NCBI GenBank assembly: GCA_963667425.1
Contig: OY763407.1
Location: 124,001-188,000 of the forward strand
Source of the DNA: G963667425 sp963667425 [NCBI: bacterium]
GTDB taxonomy: Bacteria; UBP6; UBA1177
Direction: 5' to 3'
Length of the DNA stretch: 64,000 nucleotides
The notes under the pieces were generated by a model, which saw only the letters and a list, made by a program, of their open reading frames with translations, was not told the origin of the DNA and did not search any database. Below, one piece after another: positions 9,360 through 16,091 of the stretch (positions are counted from its first letter, which is position 1; each line of letters begins with the position of its first letter). The translations under genes were made by a program, and so were the position numbers.

Positions 9360-9830
9360 TTATCTCTCTTTTTCTAATATTCCAAGCGCGGTACATTCAC
9401 ATTCAGGGTTACAGCATCCGGGATTAAAAGGGAAAATAGCGCAGTGAGCTATCCTTCCATCACTGTGAATGACATCTGAAACCATAGGATAATTTAAAGG
9501 AAATCCGCATTTAGCGCATTTTCTGTCACCGCATGTCTGGCAAAACCACGGATGATGTCCATTCATAAACTCTTTTTCCACAGCTCTTAAAGCAGACTCA
9601 TCCCAGACATCTTTTCCCCATACGACAGCATAACAGTCTGTCTTATCGCCAAGTCTGATTTTCTTTGAATGATCTTTTCTTACTTTGCAGTCTGTACCTT
9701 GAATAAGTGAAATACCTTTACTTTTCTGTGCAACAATTCGGTAGCCTCCTATTTCTTCAATCTTTTTGTTGCAGAAAATACATCTTTCAGATGGTAACAG
9801 GTTTTTGTTGAGATCGAGAACGTTACTCAT
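9360..9830 (-). CDS. Cys-rich putative metal-binding protein of unknown function
   Basis: 156 residues; I do not recognise the family. Cys17-x2-Cys20 opens the protein. Cys97-x2-Cys100-x4-Cys105-x2-Cys108 looks like a rubredoxin-like/zinc-ribbon knuckle set, and His129-Cys130, Cys139-Cys140, Cys144 and Cys146 close it. Twelve of the residues are arranged as likely metal ligands, suggesting two zinc sites. No signal peptide, so probably cytoplasmic. CGGAG precedes the ATG. It stands alone on the minus strand, convergent to the ABC operon and about 120 nt upstream of the 3' end of the nuclease operon. Confidence 0.6.
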   Translation of the reverse strand: MSNVLDLNKNLLPSERCIFCNKKIEEIGGYRIVAQKSKGISLIQGTDCKVRKDHSKKIRLGDKTDCYAVVWGKDVWDESALRAVEKEFMNGHHPWFCQTCGDRKCAKCGFPLNYPMVSDVIHSDGRIAHCAIFPFNPGCCNPECECTALGILEKER

Positions 9831-9951
9831 GATAATCTCCGTTTAGCTGTTTAAAATAACGCCCGCAAGCTGGAGAGCAAATCGGCGTAAAATCATTATA
9901 GCACATTTAAAGGAAAATATATATTTCGATGAAACTTTTCTATGAAACTGA

Positions 9952-10551
9952 TTATAGAGCCAATATTTCTGCCAACTTCTCTTTTGTGAGAACTTCTTTA
10001 ATGTCTTTAACTATCATTTCCAGCAGCTTATCGTCTTCAGTTTCGTCATTTAGAGCGGTCGGCATTTCATGAAATGTCATCATTGTACAGTCTTTATATG
10101 GAATATTCTCTGGCTTAAAAGTTGTTCCAATTATTTCATCAAGCTTTGGTTTCATTTTCATGGTTGGCCCTCTATCTCTAAGTATATAAGAAAAGAGTCC
10201 AGGCTTGTTGTTATATTTATTGATCTCAAAACCAAAGCACCACTTATGTTTTTTTGCCTGCTCAAGAGTTTTGCCAAAAAATAATAGCTGATGCCAGATT
10301 TTGTTTCTATCATGATTTCTTTTATAATATTCAACATTGTTTTGCTTAAAATAGTTTATGAGCTCTTTAGAGAGTTGATCAGAAAATTCCCAAAAATAGT
10401 TTGTTGCAGATGCAACAACACAATCAAATTTCTTTTTCCAGCCAGCTTCTGTTCCATATTGAATGTCATCATAGTTGTCAAGTTCCAGTATAGTTTCCAT
10501 TGTGTCAAAATTTTTCATATAAAAAATAAAGCTTTTTGCCATTTTACCCAT
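9952..10551 (-). CDS. Unknown protein, third gene of the PDDEXK_4 operon
   Basis: 199 residues from the ATG at 10551, which follows AGGAGA; a TTG six bases upstream is too close to that site. The gene overlaps the nuclease gene by 8 nt, so coupling is likely. It is a soluble, aromatic- and Lys-rich protein with no motif I recognise (notable stretches: NYFWEFSDQL, HKWCFGFEINKY). PDDEXK_4 proteins often carry an extra C-terminal domain of similar size, so this may be that domain encoded separately; this is inference. Confidence 0.6.
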   Translation of the reverse strand: MGKMAKSFIFYMKNFDTMETILELDNYDDIQYGTEAGWKKKFDCVVASATNYFWEFSDQLSKELINYFKQNNVEYYKRNHDRNKIWHQLLFFGKTLEQAKKHKWCFGFEINKYNNKPGLFSYILRDRGPTMKMKPKLDEIIGTTFKPENIPYKDCTMMTFHEMPTALNDETEDDKLLEMIVKDIKEVLTKEKLAEILAL

Positions 10552-11356
10552 GATCAATGTCTCCTATATATTTAAAGCATCTTATGTTGTAGCTGCTTGA
10601 TTCATAATATCTGATGTTATACAGATCTTTTAACAATGAAGCTGTATAGAGTCTAAGTGCTTCATATCCTTCAGGCTGATTTCCTTTATACTCTTTTAAA
10701 ATAGAGAGCAGACGTACCGCAATTTCTTTCCATGATACTGACTGCCATTTATTTTTATTATCAGTTTTTCCCTGAATACCGTCAAGAGTCAGGAAAATAA
10801 AGTTACAGTTTTTTCTGCCACAATACTCTTTATCATACCGTTCAAGCTGGTTTTTACCTTCTGATGAGTTTATTTTTGCTTCAATTATAACTGTAAAACT
10901 TTTGTTGTTGTCTAATCTTCCTTTAATTTTAATATCAACCCTGTTCTTTTTGTTTTCCTGATCAGATAATTCTGTCTCAACAGAGTAGTCTGTTACCTCG
11001 TTCTTTAATTTAAAAAGAGGTACAAGGCTTTTAAACAGAGAGTCTTTAAAACCATGGCTGTTTTTTTTGTCTAAAAACCATCCAAGTGTTTTTGTGTAGT
11101 GAAGCTCATCATATTCCTTTCCAAAGATTTCAAAAAGAGAAAACGGCGCAAAGATAGGATTTTCAGGGAATTTAGTCTTTTCTTTGATAAGTTTATCTTT
11201 AATATGTTTTTCTGTACGTGTTAAAACCTTTTGAATAGTTTTGAAATCTTCTTCAGATACCGTTGTGTTCCGTTTTACACATGTCTGATATACCATATCA
11301 AGTTCTTTTAAAAACGGTTTTGTTAAGCGCATGATTCCCTCATTGTTGAAGTTCAT
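10544..11356 (-). CDS. PD-(D/E)XK nuclease superfamily protein (PDDEXK_4 type)
   Basis: 270 residues. The family signature is readable: Glu84 in a helix ending ELHYTKTLGWFLD, a downstream HGFKDSLF, Asp141 in NRVDIKIKG, Glu159-x-Lys161 in VIIEAKI, and Gln170-L-x-x-Y. These are the PD-(D/E)XK catalytic residues (E...D...ExK, then Q/Y), so the active site looks intact and a metal-dependent DNA or RNA cleavage activity is expected. Members of this family are common in defence islands and mobile DNA. AAGGA precedes the ATG at 11356. It overlaps the upstream gene by 17 nt and the downstream one by 8 nt, so the three form one operon. Confidence 0.78.
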   Translation of the reverse strand: MNFNNEGIMRLTKPFLKELDMVYQTCVKRNTTVSEEDFKTIQKVLTRTEKHIKDKLIKEKTKFPENPIFAPFSLFEIFGKEYDELHYTKTLGWFLDKKNSHGFKDSLFKSLVPLFKLKNEVTDYSVETELSDQENKKNRVDIKIKGRLDNNKSFTVIIEAKINSSEGKNQLERYDKEYCGRKNCNFIFLTLDGIQGKTDNKNKWQSVSWKEIAVRLLSILKEYKGNQPEGYEALRLYTASLLKDLYNIRYYESSSYNIRCFKYIGDIDHG

Positions 11357-11735
11357 TCTTATCCTTCCTGCTGCTCATTAAAACAATACAGCCGTACTGT
11401 TCTTCATTAGTCGTGCAGTTTCCCCATCTAAATATCCAATCGATCTTTTCAATAAAAATGTCCACGATTGCTACAAGCTCATTCATATCCGGCTTCTTAC
11501 CGTAAAAAAAGAGAAGCAGTCCATCCGGTTTTCTTTCAGGAGCATCTTTAATTGCATTATCAAACGCCCTTTTAAGAGAGTCTGCTTTTCCTGAAGCGGC
11601 ATAGTAGATAGTGCCTTTTTCCTGAAGTTCGTTAAGATCTTCTTCTGAAACCTGAAGAAACATCCTTTTGCCTTGAAAACTTTTAAACAGAGCAATGGTT
11701 TCTTCTATTTGTTTTGTGTCTGCTTTAAATGTCAT
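11340..11735 (-). CDS. Unknown small protein, first gene of the PDDEXK_4 operon
   Basis: 131 residues from the ATG at 11735, chosen because TTGGAGA lies 6-8 nt before it; the frame stays open to 11879 without another good start. It is a soluble alpha/beta protein with no recognised domain. IYYAASGKADSLKRAFDNA and PDGLLLFFYGKKPDMNEL are the most structured-looking parts. A promoter lies at 11778-11806. Its 3' end overlaps the nuclease gene by 17 nt, so the stoichiometry of the two proteins is probably linked. It could be a partner or regulator of the nuclease (inference). Confidence 0.62.
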   Translation of the reverse strand: MTFKADTKQIEETIALFKSFQGKRMFLQVSEEDLNELQEKGTIYYAASGKADSLKRAFDNAIKDAPERKPDGLLLFFYGKKPDMNELVAIVDIFIEKIDWIFRWGNCTTNEEQYGCIVLMSSRKDKNELQQ

Positions 11736-11777
11736 TGCGTTCTCCAATTGCCTGATAATAATGTGCCTTGTTAAGTT

Positions 11778-11806
11778 ACTATAACAAAGTAGGGGTAGTC
11801 TTGCAA
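11778..11806 (-). promoter_or_regulatory. Promoter of the PDDEXK_4 operon
   Basis: On the minus strand TTGCAA (11806-11801), a 17-nt spacer and TATAGT (11783-11778) precede the ATG at 11735 by about 42 nt. Confidence 0.45.
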
Positions 11807-11852
11807 TCTTTTTGTTGACAAACTGGAAGACAGCAAATTCATACAAATCATG

Positions 11853-12066
11853 CACCTTCCAGAGCTGGAAAGCTATCACTTGGGATAAATAAGCCGTTTT
11901 CCGAAACGGGAAACCATATAATTCAGACTAAAACGGTCATTTGTTACGTGTGCAAATCACTATATTTGCTTAAATAAGATACCTTCCACGCCTGGAAACC
12001 CATCATTTTGAGCAAATTATAGACCTTTCACGTGTGGGAACCTGTCACTTTGTGTCAGAATATGTA
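11853..12066. repeat. Array of five degenerate 42-43 bp repeats with palindromic cores
   Basis: This fills most of the 424-nt intergenic stretch. Five units start at about 11855, 11897, 11939, 11982 and 12024 (steps of 42, 42, 43 and 42). Each has an inverted core of the type TTCCA-N4-TGGAA (best at 11857-11870 and 11984-11997), followed by a second block like TATCACTTT, then GCAAAT and ATAAG. The units are too divergent for a CRISPR array and lack unique spacers. A step of 42 bp equals four DNA turns, so all cores face the same side. A related three-unit array precedes the paralogous gene at 14339. Confidence 0.7.
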
Positions 12067-12096
12067 TGTATATTAAAAAGAATTACATATCTAAAA

Positions 12097-12124
12097 TTGA
12101 CAAACAATATTTTTATTCTATATA
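12097..12124 (+). promoter_or_regulatory. Promoter of the first SBBP lipoprotein gene
   Basis: TTGACA (12097-12102), a 16-nt spacer and TATATA (12119-12124; the run also allows an 18-nt spacer). It lies 31 nt downstream of the last array unit and 36 nt upstream of the ATG at 12160. Confidence 0.6.
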
Positions 12125-12159
12125 TAGATAAGTAAAAACTTATATTTCGGGAGGGAAGA

Positions 12160-14085
12160 ATGAGGTGTTTATTAATTTTATTTGTTCTGATACTGACGGC
12201 AGTAGGCTGTGATGACAGTTCGGTGTCTAAAACAGATAATGATAGCTATCTGCAGGACAAAGATACTGATGTAATAGCGGATACGGAAGCAGATGAAGAC
12301 ATTGCTGTTGATGAAGATTATAACGAAGATTCTGATATTACTGCTGACGAGGATTCTGATGAAGATACCGGCTGTATAGAAAATGACATAAAAACCGAAG
12401 ATTGCGGTTATAACCAGAATGGAAAGCAGTCTTATACATGTACCAATGGTAAGTGGGAAGTTAGCGGAGAGTGCAATGATCCTGATGAATTTCTGAACGG
12501 GAATACTCAGTCAGAGACAGAAAGCTGTGGCTTAAATAATAATGGTACAAAACTTTTTAACTGTAGTGATGGAACGTGGGTCTTAGATAGCTGCAATGAT
12601 CCAGATGAATGTGCAAATAGTGCAGATAAAACTGAAACCTGCGGATTTAATGGTAATGGTTCACAGTCATATATATGTACCAATGGTAAGTGGGAAGTTA
12701 GCGGAGAATGCAATGATCCTGATGAATGTCTGAACGGAAGCACACAGCCTGGAACAGAAATTTGTGGATTAAATAATAATGGAACAGAGCTTTATACATG
12801 CAGTAATGGGGCGTGGGTATTAGGGTGTAACGATCCTGATGAATGTATAGACAAATCAACCAAAACCGAAGCTGGAATATTTTCAACATGTGAAAGCGGT
12901 CACTGGAAGGTTATAAGAAAAACTATTCTTTTGGGAACTACTGATGATGATTCTGCTGAATCCATAGCAGTTGATAGTGCTGGTAATGTTTATATAGCAG
13001 GTTTTACCTATGGAGCACTTGATGGAGTGAATGCAGGATCTGCCGATGCTTTTGTAATAAAGCTTAATTCAGATGGTGAAATTCAATGGGTAAAACAGAT
13101 TGGAAGTTCAGGTACAGATTATTGCACTTCTTTAGCTATAGATAAAAGCGGTAATATTTATATAGCAGGTTATACAACTGGCGATTTTGATGGGACAAAT
13201 GCAGGAAAAAACGATATTTTTGTAATAAAAATTGATTCTGAAGGGAATATACTTTGGAAAAAACAGATTGGAAGTTCCGGTGAAGAGTATTGTGAGTCTC
13301 TAGCTATAGATGAAAATAGTAATATTTATATAGCAGGTTATACATATGGCGTGCTTGATGGAACAAATGCAGGAGCTGCCGATGCTTTTGTAATAAAACT
13401 TAATTCAAGCGGAGAAACTCAGTGGACAAAACAGTTTGGCGGTTCAGTGTATGAAGGTATTTTATCTATAGCAGTTGACATTAGTGGTAATATTTATGCT
13501 CTTGGTGATACAGCCGGCAGTTTTTTTGGAACAAATCTTGGGCATTTTGATGTTTTTATAATGAAGCTTGATTCAGATGGTAATATCACTTTGAAAAAAC
13601 AGTTTGGAACTTCAGGAAGTGAATTTTCATCTTCTCTGGTTTTGGATGCATCCGGTAATATATATGTTACTGGTTATACCTCCGGCAATTTTGGCGGAAC
13701 AAATAGTGGAGATTATGACGTGTTTGTGAAAAAGTTTGATTCAACAGGTGTGTCTCAGTGGACAAAACAATTTGGAACTTCAGATTATGATTCTGGTTAT
13801 TCAATAAATCTGGATAGTTCAGATAATATATATATCACAGGTTTTACAATGGGCGACTTTTTTGGAACAAATGCCGGAAAAGATGATATCTTTTTCCTTA
13901 AGCTTTATAGCTCAGGAAACATTTCAGAAAGTTTACAGTTAGGAACGGCTGGAAATGATAGAGGTCGAGGTATTGCAGTAAGTAACGGCAATATATATGT
14001 AACAGGTTATACAGAGGGATCTATTGATAATTCAATATATTTAGGGTACAAGGATATATTCCTTTCAATAATTCCGACTGAATAA
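12160..14085 (+). CDS. SBBP beta-propeller lipoprotein with Cys-rich repeats
   Basis: 641 residues. The signal peptide ends in AVGC (Cys17), followed by an Asp/Glu/Thr linker to about residue 75. Then come about five Cys-rich repeats of some 40 residues (C-G-x-N-x-N-G-x-x-x-Y-x-C-x-N-G-x-W and CNDPDEC, about 80-245), resembling EGF-like or disulfide modules. From about residue 265 there are seven or eight SBBP repeats (GNIYIAGYT, then DAFVIKL and GxxxWTKQ/G) expected to close a beta-propeller. It is probably exposed on the outer membrane and acts in binding or adhesion (inference). GGGAGGG precedes the ATG. It is paralogous to the gene at 14339. Confidence 0.88.
   Translation: MRCLLILFVLILTAVGCDDSSVSKTDNDSYLQDKDTDVIADTEADEDIAVDEDYNEDSDITADEDSDEDTGCIENDIKTEDCGYNQNGKQSYTCTNGKWEVSGECNDPDEFLNGNTQSETESCGLNNNGTKLFNCSDGTWVLDSCNDPDECANSADKTETCGFNGNGSQSYICTNGKWEVSGECNDPDECLNGSTQPGTEICGLNNNGTELYTCSNGAWVLGCNDPDECIDKSTKTEAGIFSTCESGHWKVIRKTILLGTTDDDSAESIAVDSAGNVYIAGFTYGALDGVNAGSADAFVIKLNSDGEIQWVKQIGSSGTDYCTSLAIDKSGNIYIAGYTTGDFDGTNAGKNDIFVIKIDSEGNILWKKQIGSSGEEYCESLAIDENSNIYIAGYTYGVLDGTNAGAADAFVIKLNSSGETQWTKQFGGSVYEGILSIAVDISGNIYALGDTAGSFFGTNLGHFDVFIMKLDSDGNITLKKQFGTSGSEFSSSLVLDASGNIYVTGYTSGNFGGTNSGDYDVFVKKFDSTGVSQWTKQFGTSDYDSGYSINLDSSDNIYITGFTMGDFFGTNAGKDDIFFLKLYSSGNISESLQLGTAGNDRGRGIAVSNGNIYVTGYTEGSIDNSIYLGYKDIFLSIIPTE
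12438..12736 (+). repeat. Near-identical 62-bp direct repeats 237 bp apart inside the SBBP gene
   Basis: The stretch starting at 12438 (encoding CTNGKWEVSGECNDPDE) recurs at 12675 with only a few mismatches. The offset of 237 bp is exactly 79 codons, so gain or loss of one unit keeps the frame. Confidence 0.75.
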
Positions 14086-14106
14086 ATTAGCTGAACCATC
14101 TTTTTA

Positions 14107-14235
14107 TATTTCAACTAAAAGAAATCACTTGCACAAAACAAAACAATGTCATTTCAACATTATGGAATTTATCACTTTACGCAAATGATTAGCCTGCCAC
14201 GCGGTGGAAACCTTTGTTTTGTTGTCAATATTTCA
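14107..14235. repeat. Second array: three degenerate 43-bp repeats related to those at 11853-12066
   Basis: Units start at about 14107, 14150 and 14193 (steps of 43). The middle and last units read CATTTCAACATTATGGAA with TATCACTTTACGCAAAT, and CCTGCCACGCGGTGGAAACC, matching the consensus of the first array. The array sits between the two SBBP genes, upstream of the promoter of the second. Confidence 0.65.
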
Positions 14236-14276
14236 GTTTTACACATTTTTCCTAATAAACAGATTTGTCTAAAAGG

Positions 14277-14306
14277 TTGACATATGGTATTGCAATTATG
14301 TATATT
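14277..14306 (+). promoter_or_regulatory. Promoter of the second SBBP lipoprotein gene
   Basis: TTGACA (14277-14282), an 18-nt spacer and TATATT (14301-14306), 33 nt before the GTG start at 14339. It lies about one helical turn further from the array than in the paralogous gene. Confidence 0.6.
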
Positions 14307-14338
14307 CAACTGCTGTTAATAACAAATTGGAGGGTTTG

Positions 14339-15871
14339 GTGAAGTATTTAATGATTTTATTTTTGTTTATCTTTTTGTTTATTGGCTGTGATGACAGTTC
14401 TACAAGTAAAAGTGATGGTGATGCTTATTTGCCTGATGCTGATGAAATAACAGATACAGAAACAGATGAAGAAAATGATGCTGATGAAGTTACTGATACT
14501 GAAAATGATACTGAAAATGATGTCGACGAAGTTGTTGACATGGAAACTGATATCGAAAATGATGCTGATGAGGTAGTTGATATAGAGGCTGATGAAGATC
14601 AGTTTGTTCCTGAGTGCAGTGAAGGGGAGCAGAAGGTAGGTACTGGTATCGTTTCCAAATGTGTTGACAGCAGATGGAATGTTGTAAGAAAAACTGTTCA
14701 GTTTGGAACTGAAGAAACTGATGTTGCAAATTCTTCGGCTATTGATAATGCCGGTAATATTTATATCGCAGGAACTACTGGTGGTGATCTTTACTCTGCA
14801 AAAGGTGGTTTGGCAGATATTTTTCTTACGAAATATGATGCTGCCGGCAATAAGCTTTGGGGTAAGCAGATTGGAAACGGAGCAAGTGAACATGCTTTTT
14901 TTGTAGCTGTTGATTCTACCGGTAATATTTATGTTGCAGCTGATGCGGGTGATGCCGAATCTTCTCTTTACGGGCCAATAGTTGGAAGATTTGATGTTGT
15001 TTTAATTAAATTTGATTCTGATGGTAATGAATTGTGGGCTAAACAGGCGGGCTCTGCTAATATAGATTATCCTGTTGCAATAACTGTCGATTCTAATGAT
15101 AATGTTTATGTGGCAGGAGATACGTATGCTGATCTTTATGGTGAAAACCTTGGGAGTATTGATTATTTTATCGTGAAGTATGATTCAGCCGGTAATGAGC
15201 TTTGGGCTAAACATTTTGGAACTGCTTATGCTGATTATGTAAAATCGATTGCCTCTGACAGCCAGGGTAATATTTATGTTACAGGAAATACTACTGCTAA
15301 CGATGGATATAAAAACCGTGCTGTAGATTATGATGCTTTTATTGTAAAATATGATTCAAATGGAAACAAGGTATGGGGAGAAATGATAGGGCTTGCGGAT
15401 AGTAATGAATCTGCTAACGTTGTAAATGTTGATGATAGTGATAATGTTTATATTTCAGGTTCAACTACCGGCAGTATTTTTGCCGTAAATGCCGGAGAAT
15501 CTGATATTTTGTTTATAAAATATGATGCTGGTGGCAATAACGTTTTTGCAAAACAGTTTGGTACATGGAAATCGGAAACTGTAACTTCGTTTGACTTTGC
15601 TTCGAATAACACTTTCTATTTTACTGGTACTGCAAATATTATTGCATCACAGAGTTCGATTCATGGTTTCTTCCTTGCTGAATTTGATGTTACAGATGAT
15701 TCCTTTACTCCACTTGAATTTTCTGTTGATTGTGATGATGTTTCATCTTTATCGGTTTCTGCCGGAAGTAATGGAAATATCTATCTTACTGGTGCTATAG
15801 ATGGAACAATTGACAGTTCTGTTTCTTATGGAGATGTTGACGCATTTCTTTCAGTAATTTATCCTGAGTAA
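14339..15871 (+). CDS. SBBP beta-propeller lipoprotein, paralogue lacking the Cys-rich repeats
   Basis: 510 residues from GTG 14339, chosen because GGAGGG (14329-14334) lies 4 nt upstream; a TTG at 14327 overlaps that site. The signal peptide ends in LFIGC, immediately followed by DDSSTSKSDGD, nearly the same as the 12160 protein (DDSSVSKTDND). A long Asp/Glu linker with repeated ENDADEV units leads to one Cys pair and the SRWNVVRKTVQFG junction shared with the paralogue. About seven SBBP repeats follow (NIYVAGDT/GNELWAKQ type). Outer-surface beta-propeller; ligand unknown. The shared leader, junction and promoter architecture show that the two genes are tandem duplicates. Confidence 0.86.
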   Translation: MKYLMILFLFIFLFIGCDDSSTSKSDGDAYLPDADEITDTETDEENDADEVTDTENDTENDVDEVVDMETDIENDADEVVDIEADEDQFVPECSEGEQKVGTGIVSKCVDSRWNVVRKTVQFGTEETDVANSSAIDNAGNIYIAGTTGGDLYSAKGGLADIFLTKYDAAGNKLWGKQIGNGASEHAFFVAVDSTGNIYVAADAGDAESSLYGPIVGRFDVVLIKFDSDGNELWAKQAGSANIDYPVAITVDSNDNVYVAGDTYADLYGENLGSIDYFIVKYDSAGNELWAKHFGTAYADYVKSIASDSQGNIYVTGNTTANDGYKNRAVDYDAFIVKYDSNGNKVWGEMIGLADSNESANVVNVDDSDNVYISGSTTGSIFAVNAGESDILFIKYDAGGNNVFAKQFGTWKSETVTSFDFASNNTFYFTGTANIIASQSSIHGFFLAEFDVTDDSFTPLEFSVDCDDVSSLSVSAGSNGNIYLTGAIDGTIDSSVSYGDVDAFLSVIYPE

Positions 15872-15954
15872 TCTTATCTTTAATTTGTCTTGGCAGCAGA
15901 ACATCTATAAATAAAGTGTCTTATAATTAATAAAATTGTTTATGTAATCAAAAT

Positions 15955-15983
15955 TTGACAACAGCTTTATGGTTTCTTATATT
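15955..15983 (+). promoter_or_regulatory. Orphan promoter in front of an SBBP gene remnant
   Basis: TTGACA (15955-15960), exactly 17 nt, TATATT (15978-15983): a near-consensus promoter with no intact gene after it. The remnant at 16019 follows. Confidence 0.5.
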
Positions 15984-16018
15984 TCCCGTTGGCTGATTAG
16001 TTTACATTGTTTGAAGAG

Positions 16019-16081
16019 GGTACATTTTTTATTTGTAAGACTGGACGCTGGCAGATAGTAAGAAAAACTTTTCATAACTGG
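16019..16081 (+). pseudogene. Remnant of a third SBBP-family lipoprotein gene
   Basis: The frame from 16019 reads GTFFICKTGRWQIVRKTFHN. It aligns with the linker-to-propeller junction of the two complete paralogues (GIFSTCESGHWKVIRKTILL and IVSKCVDSRWNVVRKTVQF): the Cys, Trp and (V/I)RKT are all kept. The signal peptide, linker and propeller are missing; the frame runs straight into the 3' end of the convergent protease gene. This is best explained as a leftover of a third tandem copy. Confidence 0.6.
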
Positions 16082-16091
16082 AAGCTGCTCT

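Noticed and set aside
11853-12066. CRISPR array
   Set aside because: The units are degenerate over their full 42-43 bp, there is no alternation of identical repeats and unique spacers, and no cas gene is present.
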